NCBI RefSeq assembly: GCF_014651675.1
Contig: NZ_BMXI01000020.1
Location: 19,412-83,411, forward strand
DNA: 64,000 bases
DNA from: Roseibacillus persicicus
GTDB lineage: Bacteria > Verrucomicrobiota > Verrucomicrobiia > Verrucomicrobiales > Akkermansiaceae
Direction of reading: 5' to 3'
In this document: positions 54,866 to 63,762 of the stretch, one piece after another
Layout of the letters: each line of letters starts with the position of its first letter
How positions within the stretch are numbered: position 1 is the stretch's first letter
Program-made: the position numbers and the translations under genes
The notes under the pieces: model-generated
The model's database searches: none
The model's input: only the letters and a program-made list of their open reading frames with translations
Told to the model about the DNA's origin: nothing

Positions 54866-55813
54866 ATGAACTCACCATTCAATATTTCACGACGCAATCT
54901 CCTTCGCCAGGCAGCCCTCATCTCGGCAGGCGGAATCCTCGCCCCCACGGCCAGCGCGATTCCACAAGCTTTCTCCCGTAGTGGTGACAGCAAGTTGAGG
55001 CTCGCTCTGGCGGCTTACTCCTTCGGAAAATATTTCGCGTATACCAAAGATCGCAAGAACGCGCCTGTCCCTGCGGACCAGCAGATGGACATGCAGAAGT
55101 TCATACGGTTCTGCGCCGCCAGTGGGGTGGATGGCGCGGAGCTCACGAGCTACTACTTCAACCCTCAGGACCAGGACCAAGACTTTCTCGCCTGCCGCCA
55201 TCTGGCCCACATCTCGGGAGTTTCCGTCTCGGGAACAGCCATCGGCAACAACTTCTCCCATCCCAAAGGCTCGGAAGAGAGGGAAAAACAGATGGCCTAC
55301 ACCCGGCAGTGGATCGATCGCGCGGCGTTGATGGGAGCACCCCACATTCGGGTCTTTGCCGGAATCCCACCCAAGGGCGTCAGTGAAGAACAGCTCGAAA
55401 CCAACGCCATCGAGTCCTTGGAGGAGGCAGCCGATTACGCGGGCTCCAAAGGCATTTTCCTCGGGATCGAAAACCATGATTCCATTAGCACCCCGGATCG
55501 ACTGCTTCGGATCACGAAGGCCGTAAAGTCTCCTTGGGTGGGCATCAATCTCGATACCGCCAACTTCCGGGTCGAGGATCCCTACGCCGCCATGGTCGAG
55601 ACCGCGCCATTTGCCCTCAACGTCCAGCTGAAGGAAAAGTTCACCGTGGGTAAAAAGCGCCTGACCACCGACATCCCCCGCGTGATGGGGATTCTCCGCG
55701 ACGCCGGCTACCAAGGCTTCGTCGTGCTGGAATACGAAGAGAAGGGTAATCCCTACGAGGAGGTTCCTCGTCTGTTGGATCTCATGCGGCAGGAATTGTC
55801 AGTCGCATCCTAA
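54866..55813 (+). CDS. Tat-exported sugar phosphate isomerase/epimerase-like TIM barrel protein
   Basis: This 315-residue protein has a twin-arginine signal (SRRNLLRQAALISAGGILAP) and a xylose-isomerase-like TIM barrel: LALAAYSFGKYF, GVDGAELTSYYFNP, IFLGIENHDSISTPDRLLRI, and VGINLDTANFRVEDPY. It is probably a periplasmic sugar isomerase or epimerase. It is 48 bases upstream of the beta-helix gene on the same strand, so the pair may act together on one carbohydrate. Confidence 0.86.
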   Translation: MNSPFNISRRNLLRQAALISAGGILAPTASAIPQAFSRSGDSKLRLALAAYSFGKYFAYTKDRKNAPVPADQQMDMQKFIRFCAASGVDGAELTSYYFNPQDQDQDFLACRHLAHISGVSVSGTAIGNNFSHPKGSEEREKQMAYTRQWIDRAALMGAPHIRVFAGIPPKGVSEEQLETNAIESLEEAADYAGSKGIFLGIENHDSISTPDRLLRITKAVKSPWVGINLDTANFRVEDPYAAMVETAPFALNVQLKEKFTVGKKRLTTDIPRVMGILRDAGYQGFVVLEYEEKGNPYEEVPRLLDLMRQELSVAS

Positions 55814-55861
55814 CCGCTCCCCAACTACTGGGGATTCCCCCATCCCTCAAAGCGAGAAGAC

Positions 55862-58117
55862 ATGAAGCTGTCGCTGTTCATCCTCATGTTCATTTGCCCT
55901 CTGGTGTCGGGGCGGGAACTGTATCTTTCGCCGTCCGGGCTCGACGAAAACCCGGGCACTAAATACGAGCCCTTTCGAACTCTGCAAGCAGTGGTCGAGG
56001 CCGTTCGCTCGTCTGAGATAGGCAAGGAACCAATTACGGTTTGGGTAGAGGGTGGTCACTACCCTGCCCGCCAAACCATCTCGCTCGACCGCGACTTTAC
56101 CGGGACTCGGGAGAACCCGATCCGGTTTCGGGCCATGGAAGGCGAAGCCCCGGTCTTCGATGCCGGCCTCTCCCTGAACCTGTCACAGGCTGAAATCGTG
56201 CGCAGCGAGGACGAGCTGGCCAAACTGCACCCGATAGCCCGCGGGCAAGTCCGCTCCCTCCCCATCTCCGACCCCGAGGTGCGAGGCGCTCTCGGCAAGT
56301 ATGGTGTGCGCTGCAGCCTGGATGGACGAATGTTGACCATTGCCTCCTACCCCAATGTCGGTTTCGGACACATCGCGCGAGTAGCGGACAAAGGGGCCAT
56401 CTACGCGCAAGGTCGCACCCTGGGACCTCCCCCCCGTTGGTCTCTGGACAAACCGATAGGAGGCAAATTCACTTTACTCGATAAGGACCTCTCCGCTTGG
56501 CAACGCGAACTTGAATTTAATAAAGTTGCGAAAGTCACAGGCTACCTGAGCCACGACTGGTATCGCGAAACCCATCCCATCGCTGCCATTTCCGACGGAC
56601 ATATCCAACTGGCGGACTCGAGTCGCTACGGTGTTCTCGGAAACACCAAGGTTCCCCGACGGGTGCGGGTGACCAACCTCTTGTGTGAACTGGATCGACC
56701 CGGTGAATTCTTCTTCGATAGCGAGGCCTCCCTACTCTACTTCATCCCTCCACAGAAGCTCTCGCCAGACTCCCGCTTGAGCCTATGGCTGGGATCACCC
56801 ATTCTAACAGTTGCAGACGCGAGCTGGCTTTCGTTCGAGGGGCTCACCCTTGAGGGAACGGGACAAGGCGAAGCAATGGTGAGCATCGCGAACTGCCAGC
56901 ACGTAGTCCTTGCAGGTTCGACCATTCGGAATTCTTCCCGTCCCGGAGTGATCATCGAGGGTGGCAATTCCTGCGGCTTGTTGTCCTGCGATCTCTACGA
57001 CCTTCCCCACCACCTCACCCTCTCCGGAGGCAGCTTGGAGACCCTCGAACCATCGGAACATTTTGCCAAGAACAACCACTTCACCCAAATCGAAGCTGCT
57101 GACTACTATGGCAAAATCAGCATCCGGGGAGTCGGTCAAATCTTCCGCAACAACCTCGTCCACAACTTCCCCGGGCAGGTGATGGTCTTTGGCGACTGCG
57201 ACCACCTGATCGAGCGAAACGAGCTCTTCAACATTGGCTTCGAGGAAGGCGATGGCGGCGCCATTTACAGCGGGGCGTCCCGTTGGAGTTGGGGAAACAT
57301 CATTCGCCACAACTTCATTCATCATCTCATGTGCCTGCCGGAAGCCCACCCTCGCGGCGGCATCTATCCCGATGATGGGGACCAGGGCGAAACCATTGAG
57401 GAAAACGTTTTTTACAAAGCCGCCCATCGCGCCGTGCTCATCAATGGTGGAGCGGGACACCGGGTGCGCGGGAACCTGTTCCTCAAAGGCTACATCGGAA
57501 TCTATAACACCGAGAACTATGCGGAACGGACTTACAAAAATATTGCCCGCTATGATTCCGGTGAACTCAAACGCGGCGACAAGGGAGATGTCATCTGGCG
57601 CACGGAGCAGGTGGTGGGAAAGGAAGGATGGAATCGCGAACCTTGGATAAGCCGCTTCCCGCTCTTCGCAAAGATCATGAATCAAAAGCGAATGCGATTC
57701 TATCCCATCGAGTGTGAGTTCGTGGACAATCGCTTTTCCGAGAATCGAAAGAACTTCGAATACCTCACAAGAGGGGGTGAAAAGAAAATTTCCGAAGTCC
57801 CCTTCATCCGCAGCGGGGGCAATGAAGACGTGCCCATGTCCGTCTTCATGAACGAGAGCAACCTCGACTTTCGTTATCGCGGCGGGGCTGGACAAATCAC
57901 CATGCCCTTCATTCCTTTTCAAGAAATCGGACTCTTCACCGACGGATTTCGAAAAGCGGTGCCACGCAAGGACCTCTATCGACGGGCCATCTACACTGAA
58001 TTCAAAAACCGCCCCTCCTTCGATCCCAAGGCCCGCTATGATCCAAAGACCGTGAACAAGTCGATCTACTTCAATACCGGAATCCTCGTCCGCGACATGG
58101 GCGGCTTCCTTCGGTAA
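55862..58117 (+). CDS. Secreted right-handed parallel beta-helix protein (paralogue of the one at 10694-12994)
   Basis: This 751-residue protein has a signal peptide (LFILMFICPLVSG) and the same architecture as the earlier beta-helix protein: LYLSPSGLDENPGTKYEPFR, a long set of beta-helix turns with Asn ladders (NQVIMEH-type turns such as NIIRHNFIHHLMCLP), then EEGDGGAIYSGASRWSWGN and IYFNTGILVRDMG at the C terminus. The neighbour is a sugar isomerase-like gene, supporting carbohydrate use. Catalytic activity is not established. Confidence 0.82.
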   Translation: MKLSLFILMFICPLVSGRELYLSPSGLDENPGTKYEPFRTLQAVVEAVRSSEIGKEPITVWVEGGHYPARQTISLDRDFTGTRENPIRFRAMEGEAPVFDAGLSLNLSQAEIVRSEDELAKLHPIARGQVRSLPISDPEVRGALGKYGVRCSLDGRMLTIASYPNVGFGHIARVADKGAIYAQGRTLGPPPRWSLDKPIGGKFTLLDKDLSAWQRELEFNKVAKVTGYLSHDWYRETHPIAAISDGHIQLADSSRYGVLGNTKVPRRVRVTNLLCELDRPGEFFFDSEASLLYFIPPQKLSPDSRLSLWLGSPILTVADASWLSFEGLTLEGTGQGEAMVSIANCQHVVLAGSTIRNSSRPGVIIEGGNSCGLLSCDLYDLPHHLTLSGGSLETLEPSEHFAKNNHFTQIEAADYYGKISIRGVGQIFRNNLVHNFPGQVMVFGDCDHLIERNELFNIGFEEGDGGAIYSGASRWSWGNIIRHNFIHHLMCLPEAHPRGGIYPDDGDQGETIEENVFYKAAHRAVLINGGAGHRVRGNLFLKGYIGIYNTENYAERTYKNIARYDSGELKRGDKGDVIWRTEQVVGKEGWNREPWISRFPLFAKIMNQKRMRFYPIECEFVDNRFSENRKNFEYLTRGGEKKISEVPFIRSGGNEDVPMSVFMNESNLDFRYRGGAGQITMPFIPFQEIGLFTDGFRKAVPRKDLYRRAIYTEFKNRPSFDPKARYDPKTVNKSIYFNTGILVRDMGGFLR

Positions 58118-58138
58118 CTGTTAGATTTTCCCTAACAG
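58118..58138. terminator. Hairpin between convergent beta-helix and xseA genes
   Basis: CTGTTAG (58118-58124) and CTAACAG (58132-58138) form a perfect 7-bp inverted repeat with a 7-nt loop between the two stop codons. It fits a bidirectional transcription stop, though no strong T tract is present. Confidence 0.5.
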
Positions 58139-59509
58139 CTAATCTACCGTGCTACTCACCACCCCACCCTTCATCATCGTCTCCAGGCGCATGCCCGACT
58201 TGATGAGACTGGCATCCTTCAGCACTTTGCCGTCGGAATCCATGGTGATGGAGAAACCCCGCTCAAAGGCAGAGGCCGGCCCCAACGCCTCGACCAAGGA
58301 TTGCAGGCGAGCCAAAGCGGCTTCCTTCTTTCGCAGATTGGCTTCCATCGCGCTTTCCTGTCGGGCACCCAGGTTTTTAAGGCGCTCCCCACGCCGTGCC
58401 AACACGACGGACGGCCGATTGGCCCGACACCGAACGGAGAGTTCTCGAATCAAGTTTTCCCGATTGAGAATGACCTGGTGCATCCCACGCTCGAGCCGCT
58501 CGGTGGCGTCGTCGAGGCGAGTCATGGGCTCTCGCAAAACTGCATCGGCCGAAGTGGCGACACCCGTGCGCTTCAGATAACGCAGGGCCTCCTCACGCTG
58601 CCGAATCCCCTCCTCCAATCGCCGTTGCAAGCGGCCGCCCAAGGTCTGAACACGGGCCTCCAGCTCCGAGCGTTCCGGCACCACCAGCTCGGCAGCGGCG
58701 CTGGGAGTAGGAGCCCGCAGATCGGCCACAAAATCCGCAATGGTAAAATCAATCTCGTGCCCGACCGCGCTCACGATCGGAATGGGACAAGCCGCAATGG
58801 CGCGCGCAACCACCTCTTCGTTGAAGTTCCAGAGGTCCTCCAGAGAACCGCCACCTCGCCCCACGATAACGACATCGCACTCGGGCAATCCGTTCTCCTT
58901 CCAATTGCCGATTCGCTCAATCGCTTTCGCGATGCCCCGCTCTGCCCCTTTGCCCTGCACCAATACATCCGACAGATAAACCGTCACCCACGGAGCCCGG
59001 CGGGAAAGGACGTTGATCATATCCTGCAGCGCGGCACTGCTTCCGCTCGTTACAATTCCAATACGGGTGGGAAACTTCGGCAGCGTCTTTTTGAGACTGG
59101 CATCAAAGAGCCCCTCCCCATCGAGCTTCCGCTTGAGCGCTTCGAACTGTGCTTGTAGAGCCCCGGCCCCCACCGCTTCGGCTTCTTTCACCACCAGTTG
59201 GGCCGTTCCCCGCGCCTCATAGACCGTCACCTCGCCGAAAACGCGGACCTTGGCCCCGTCCTCCAGCACCTCACTGCCCGGCCGTCGACGGGCACCGAAC
59301 ATGGCGCACACGATTTGACCGCCCTCGTCCTTTAGCGAAAAATACCAATGCCCACTCCCTTGCTTGCGCAAATTGGAAACCTCCCCCTCGACCCAGACTT
59401 CACCAATCTCAATCTCTAACAGATTGCGCATCCGCCGCAACAAACGCGAAACCGGAAGGGCCTCACGCTTCTCTTCGCGGTCGCTGGGAAAGTCAGTGAA
59501 TAGGTTCAC
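58139..59509 (-). CDS. xseA: Exodeoxyribonuclease VII large subunit
   Basis: XseA degrades single-stranded DNA with XseB. The 456-residue protein has the OB-fold start EVWVEGEVSNLRKQGSGHWYFSLKDEG, the conserved VMMYPVLVQ-type strand here read as VTVYLSDVLVQGKGA, and GRGGGSLEDLWNFNEEVVARAIAACPIPIVSAVGHEIDFTIADFVADLRAPTPSAAAE. The long coiled-coil C terminus is present. No xseB gene lies next to it in the window. Confidence 0.95.
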   Translation of the reverse strand: MNLFTDFPSDREEKREALPVSRLLRRMRNLLEIEIGEVWVEGEVSNLRKQGSGHWYFSLKDEGGQIVCAMFGARRRPGSEVLEDGAKVRVFGEVTVYEARGTAQLVVKEAEAVGAGALQAQFEALKRKLDGEGLFDASLKKTLPKFPTRIGIVTSGSSAALQDMINVLSRRAPWVTVYLSDVLVQGKGAERGIAKAIERIGNWKENGLPECDVVIVGRGGGSLEDLWNFNEEVVARAIAACPIPIVSAVGHEIDFTIADFVADLRAPTPSAAAELVVPERSELEARVQTLGGRLQRRLEEGIRQREEALRYLKRTGVATSADAVLREPMTRLDDATERLERGMHQVILNRENLIRELSVRCRANRPSVVLARRGERLKNLGARQESAMEANLRKKEAALARLQSLVEALGPASAFERGFSITMDSDGKVLKDASLIKSGMRLETMMKGGVVSSTVD

Positions 59510-59576
59510 GCTGAAACGTTGCCACGATCCAGCCCCCTCACAAAACCCAAATTACGCCTGTTCGCGCGATTCCAAC

Positions 59577-60419
59577 TCAATCCTTCCCAGCCGGAACGGC
59601 ATCAACCCGAATCAAGGCCAAGAGTCCATGGGGCTTCCGGTCGGTATCAGGACGCCATGGCTGGGTGACTTCCTCCAAAGACGCAAAATCCTCCCGAGCC
59701 AAGCCCCCGATGGCGAGATACTGCCCCGGAGTGAGACTGACGGTGGAGGCGATCTTTCGCTGATCGAAAACGGGCATCTCGATGCGATTCTCGCTGACCA
59801 CCACTTTCACCGGATTACCAAACAACCCGGAGCCCTCGGTCAAAATGGGTGAGCCATAGTTGATGAAGCCCAAGAACGCGGAACGCTTGATATCGAATTC
59901 AACTTCCAATTCCTGGGCCCCTTTTACTCGGCCAACAAAGCTGGCGGTGAAGCCAAGCTCCCTGCTTTCAAATTCGCTCGGAGCCGATGGAGTGACGGGA
60001 AAAGAAGTCCCCGTTCCCAACTTCCCAGTGCTTACAACAGGAGGATCATACTCGGTGGGGAAAATCATTTCACGAACGACCGAAACAGTGCCGCTTTTCC
60101 CATCTCGAGTGGTTACGGTGGGCTGAGAAAGAACCTCGAAGCCTCGTCTTCTTCGAAGACGTTCCACCAGCTTGTCGCCCTCAGCTTGCGAATAGACTCC
60201 GGCGAGATGGGCCTCCTTCTGGTCCTCTAACAAACTGAAATCCGGCGGGGTTTGAATCAAATAGCATTGAAAGCGAAAAGCCGTATCGCGACCAGCCAGG
60301 GTCGGCAGTTGTTCCTGAGTGCGTGCCGCCACTTTCGACTCCGAAGGACCGCAGGCATTGAGAATAAGTCCGGTAGAAACTATAACAAGCGACCGCGAAA
60401 GAATTTTTTCCAAATGCAT
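59577..60419 (-). CDS. Secretin-like lipoprotein
   Basis: This 280-residue protein has a lipobox LNAC (Cys at about residue 23). The segment VLSQPTVTTRDGKSGTVSVVREMIFPTEYDPP resembles the bacterial secretin domain of type II secretion or pilus channels. It is much shorter than a full GspD and lacks a recognised N-terminal domain. It may be a shortened secretin-like outer-membrane or periplasmic lipoprotein; no type II secretion genes are next to it. Confidence 0.65.
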   Translation of the reverse strand: MHLEKILSRSLVIVSTGLILNACGPSESKVAARTQEQLPTLAGRDTAFRFQCYLIQTPPDFSLLEDQKEAHLAGVYSQAEGDKLVERLRRRRGFEVLSQPTVTTRDGKSGTVSVVREMIFPTEYDPPVVSTGKLGTGTSFPVTPSAPSEFESRELGFTASFVGRVKGAQELEVEFDIKRSAFLGFINYGSPILTEGSGLFGNPVKVVVSENRIEMPVFDQRKIASTVSLTPGQYLAIGGLAREDFASLEEVTQPWRPDTDRKPHGLLALIRVDAVPAGKD

Positions 60420-60559
60420 ACTAACTGCACTATCAGAAGCCCTTCGAACCGTCTATGAAATCCTCGTGCCGAACTCGAAGCAGAGGACTCTGGGTCACCT
60501 CACGCATCGGCCCATTTTCACCGCCCCCCTTCAACTCTGGCGTCCCCCAGCCAACCCCT

Positions 60560-60634
60560 GACGGAGCGCGGGTCTTCAGCCCGCCCCACCGGTCCGTCAT
60601 TCAAGCACTAGGCCGAACTAAAGACTCGCGCCCC
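60560..60634. repeat. REP element pair (left)
   Basis: ACGGAGCGCGGGTCTTCAGC followed by CCGCCCC forms the forward element; the reverse element reads ggccgaactaaagactcgcg in degraded form. The same composite occurs at 61286-61362, so the two flank the transposase. Confidence 0.8.
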
Positions 60635-60661
60635 ATTTGATTACTCCGCTAAAACTGTATT

Positions 60662-61272
60662 GTGAATCCCAAGGGCCATCACCAACGAGGCTACCTCCCC
60701 CACCGCGACTACGGATCCGCTCTTCAGGCCATTACCTTCCGAGAAGCCGATTGCCTGCCCACTTCCATCATTGAAAATGGAAAACCGAACTCAAAGACCA
60801 TCTCGAATCTCCCGACAAAGAAACCCAGGTAAAATCCCAAAAAGAACTCACCCGCCGAATTGCCCGCTACGAAGACGCAGGGCACGGACAGTGCTATCTT
60901 CGTCACCCCGAGTGCGCACAAATTCTCCAAGACTCTTTTCTAGAAGGACACGAAACGAGATACAGACTCATCGCCTGGTGCATCATGCCCAACCATGCTC
61001 ACGTTCTAATCAAACAAGGCGAAGAATGCAAATTAGGTGACATCGTACGACGATGGAAAGGGAGTAGTTCACGCAAAATCAATCTGGCCCTCAAGAGAGA
61101 AGGCAGCCTGTGGGGTAAGGACTACTTTGACCGCGTGATCCGCGACGACGAGCACTTCTGGAATGCTGTGTCCTACATTCACCGCAACCCCGTTCGCGCA
61201 GGTCTGGTCACAGAGGCTGCTGATTGGCCGTATTCCTCCCTAGGCTATGGTTGGCCTCTCCCTCAAAGCTAA
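60662..61272 (+). pseudogene. REP-associated tyrosine transposase (RAYT), frameshifted
   Basis: A Y1-type transposase of the TnpA_REP family. The first part reads GTG-NPKGHHQRGYLPHRDYGS-type residues to about 60775, then the reading frame shifts by one and continues as WKTELKDHLESPDKETQ, YRLIAWCIMPNHAHVLIKQ and IHRNPVRAGLV. MPNHAHVL contains the conserved HUH-like motif. A single deleted T at about 60778 (expected GAAAATTGGAAA) would restore the frame, so the gene is probably broken. It is flanked by REP pairs on both sides. Confidence 0.85.
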
Positions 61273-61285
61273 ATCCACCCCCCGA

Positions 61286-61362
61286 GACGGAGCGCGGATC
61301 TTTAGTCCGCCCCACTGCCTCGATGACGAACCGTCGGGGCGGGCTAAAGACCCGCGCTCCGT
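61286..61362. repeat. REP element pair (right)
   Basis: ACGGAGCGCGGATCTTTAGT with CCGCCCC in front and GGGCGGGCTAAAGACCCGCG with CTCCGT behind form an inverted composite, like that at 60560-60634. RAYT transposases are linked to spread of such REP pairs. Confidence 0.85.
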
Positions 61363-61515
61363 ATTACCATTCCGAGTGACCGACCAAACTTCACCAAAAG
61401 AGAACATCGAGCTCACCTCCAGTCTCCCCTGCCAAAACATTAAGCCAAGTGCTGCGTCGAAGCCGCATCTCTCCGCAAAAATCACTCCGCCTCCTACAGC
61501 CCTCAAAATTCCATC

Positions 61516-61885
61516 TAGGGAAAATGTTCAGACGCGTGGGCTGACCCTTTTCTCTGCCACTTTTCTGCCACGGGCTCAGCGATGAAGACTTGGGGGCGCG
61601 CTGCCTTTCTTCGATTCGTTCCATCGCTGACACCAATTCATCGAGTCGGCAACAGAAGCAGCCCCCCTCGATTTCGGCGATGGCATCACTGCTTTGTTTG
61701 ACCATTTGGGTGTCAATTAAGCCCTCTCCTTGGTCATTTGTGATAACCCCGCGGCGAAGACCTCGGGATTGGAGATAGCGAACTAATCTAGCTACCGAAG
61801 AGGTTTCCCCAGGTCCGAGAAAGCCGCAAATGATTAGAAATTGTGCTTCTACGGCACCTGAATCGTCGCTATTCTCAGGTGTCAT
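61516..61885 (-). pseudogene. Remnant of a CobW/P47K-family GTP-binding protein gene
   Basis: The first part reads IICGFLGPGETSSVARLVRYL, then GVITNDQGEGLIDTQMV and EGGCFCCRLDELVSAMERIEE, all typical of COG0523 metallochaperones with a CXCC motif. The P-loop Lys is Glu (GPGETS), and after about 61590 the conserved FIAEPVAEKW continues in another frame and stops at 61516. The gene is therefore truncated and inactive. It lies next to the REP island, suggesting insertion or decay there. Confidence 0.8.
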
Positions 61886-61998
61886 AAAAAAACACTTGCA
61901 TGATTTTTTCAGTCAAGACTTACCGCGTTGACGGTGTGAATTCGATATCTTTTCCCCCGCCAAAATATAGTTACCAACTCGCCAAATAAAAAAACCTC

Positions 61999-62277
61999 AT
62001 GAAAAGAAGAAGCTTTGTAAAACAATCAATGGCCGCGACGGTCGCCGCCGCTAGTGCTACATTTTTCTCCGGTTTGGTTGAAGCGGATGCTCAAAATACT
62101 GGGGGAACCTCGACCAGCACCGGTTGGTGTGTGCATGGAAAGACTACCCCTTCTTGCAATGCTCAGGGAGTCTGCAAAGGTAGAAATGGTAGGTCTGATT
62201 GCACTTGCAAGAAGGCAGATGGAACGACAACGGGGTCAGGGCCTTGGTATTGTGGAGAGGCTCCTCCCGAAGATTGA
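61999..62277 (+). CDS. Small Tat-exported cysteine-rich peptide
   Basis: This 92-residue protein has a twin-arginine signal (MKRRSFVKQS, cleavage near ADAQ) and a mature part of about 60 residues with six Cys (44, 53, 59, 68, 70, 85), Gly, Thr and Lys rich. Six cysteines in a short mature peptide suggest disulfides or metal binding. No family was recognised. Codon use and base content differ from the core genome, as in the next gene. Confidence 0.7.
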   Translation: MKRRSFVKQSMAATVAAASATFFSGLVEADAQNTGGTSTSTGWCVHGKTTPSCNAQGVCKGRNGRSDCTCKKADGTTTGSGPWYCGEAPPED

Positions 62278-62319
62278 TTTCTTCTCCATACTCGCAGGAG
62301 ATCATGCTCCTTTAATTGA

Positions 62320-63762
62320 ATGAAATTGCTGTTTTGCTTTCTTTTTATATTCCTACTTAGCTGTAAGGAGAAGAAGACTTTACCAGCACCAGAAGAAAAT
62401 TCTTCTTCTGGTGTGGTTGAAGAAGCGCGAAATCGGCGGCATTGGGGCACTCAGGCTAATTTCAAGTCGTTGAGTGATATGCCTCTTTCTGACCGAAAGC
62501 GATTGAGCGATTGGACCGATGAGATTGAAGACTTCGGGATTCTTTGGACTAAATTCTCGAATAGTGGGCTCTCAGGTGCGGATACTGAGGCACTGAAGCG
62601 GGTCCTTATTCTAAGACTTGCCGAGACCAGAGGGCTGCAATCTGCTTGTGATTTCGTTCGCAATCAAATGGGCCCGGGAGCAGCAAGATGTTTTTATCTA
62701 GTAGCAGCTTTCGAGGCTGCTGATGCCAATCTGCAGGAAATGTTTACGCTAGTCGAGAAACTAGAGTTTCAAGATGAAAGAGACGCGGCTATTGAGGCAT
62801 TGCGAATAAGGGCTCATGACTGGGAAGAGTTCGCTTTGGGCGATTTTGATATATCTAGGAAGCTGAACCCAGTCGAAGTAGAAATTTACAAAATGGTAAT
62901 AGGCCGAGAATTTCTGGCTGAACTTGGCGAAGGCCGAGCTTCCCGTGGCGATGTGGGCGATTTCCAAGAATTGCTTAGAGGATTCAATGGTCTTCTTGAG
63001 GAAGGGATAGTATCGAAGGATGACTATAGTAGTGTGATTTTCTCTGTTGCAAATCAGTATCCGTTTGAGGTGTTCGCGAGTCTTTCTGACGGAAAGGTTT
63101 TGGAGTCTGAAGTGACAAACGTGGGAAATCTTGTTTTTCCGATGATTGCGCAAGACGCTCCAAGAGCAGTTGAACTTTTGACAAGAAGCTCAGCAATTTC
63201 GAGTGAAATTCTGACCGATGCCTATTCAGAGTTTATAAGAATAGATTCCAAGGGGGCTTTTGAATGGTTTGAAAAGAGTGAAGCAGAGCTTTCCGAAACA
63301 ATGAAAAATGCTATCGAATTGTCTTTCGTTGAGTCAGCCTTGAAAAGTTCAGAGATTGATGGAGCTAAAGAATGGGCGAGTCGCCTTACCGATCCTGAGT
63401 CGATTGCTAGAGCTGAAGGCAGAATTAACGTCAAGCAAGGAGAGCTGCTGAAATCTCAAACTTGGGACAATCCCTCGGAGACTCTGTCGGGTATAACCGG
63501 TGGCGCTGCATCGACAGAACCCTTTTGGGTAGAAGTGGCGATGGAGCAGTGGCTGAAGAAGGATGCGGCGCAGGCTTATGAATGGTATCAGGAAAATCAG
63601 AAGACCCTGACGCCGGAGCAGGATGAGCGAGTGGCGTTGGCTTATGCGCGGGAAGGGGTTCGGCAAGGGGACCTAGATGCCGCCGGAGAGTGGGCGCAAC
63701 GGATTGTTGATCCAGAGTTACGCAAAGTGGTGGAAGGCGAGATTGCGGGAGCGGGAGAGTAG
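62320..63762 (+). CDS. Large helical lipoprotein of unknown function
   Basis: This 480-residue protein has a lipobox LLSC at residues 12-15. The rest is rich in Leu, Ala, Glu and predicted helices, reminiscent of HEAT or TPR-like repeats near the C terminus (VALAYAREGVRQGDLDAAGEWAQRIV). No family was identified. The gene is AT-richer than the rest of the window and follows the small Cys-rich peptide by 42 bases, so they may be linked. Confidence 0.65.
   Translation: MKLLFCFLFIFLLSCKEKKTLPAPEENSSSGVVEEARNRRHWGTQANFKSLSDMPLSDRKRLSDWTDEIEDFGILWTKFSNSGLSGADTEALKRVLILRLAETRGLQSACDFVRNQMGPGAARCFYLVAAFEAADANLQEMFTLVEKLEFQDERDAAIEALRIRAHDWEEFALGDFDISRKLNPVEVEIYKMVIGREFLAELGEGRASRGDVGDFQELLRGFNGLLEEGIVSKDDYSSVIFSVANQYPFEVFASLSDGKVLESEVTNVGNLVFPMIAQDAPRAVELLTRSSAISSEILTDAYSEFIRIDSKGAFEWFEKSEAELSETMKNAIELSFVESALKSSEIDGAKEWASRLTDPESIARAEGRINVKQGELLKSQTWDNPSETLSGITGGAASTEPFWVEVAMEQWLKKDAAQAYEWYQENQKTLTPEQDERVALAYAREGVRQGDLDAAGEWAQRIVDPELRKVVEGEIAGAGE

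Noticed and set aside
56804..57922. 372-residue minus-strand ORF inside the second beta-helix gene
   Set aside because: Shadow of the paralogous beta-helix gene; the same shadow pattern appears in the first one.
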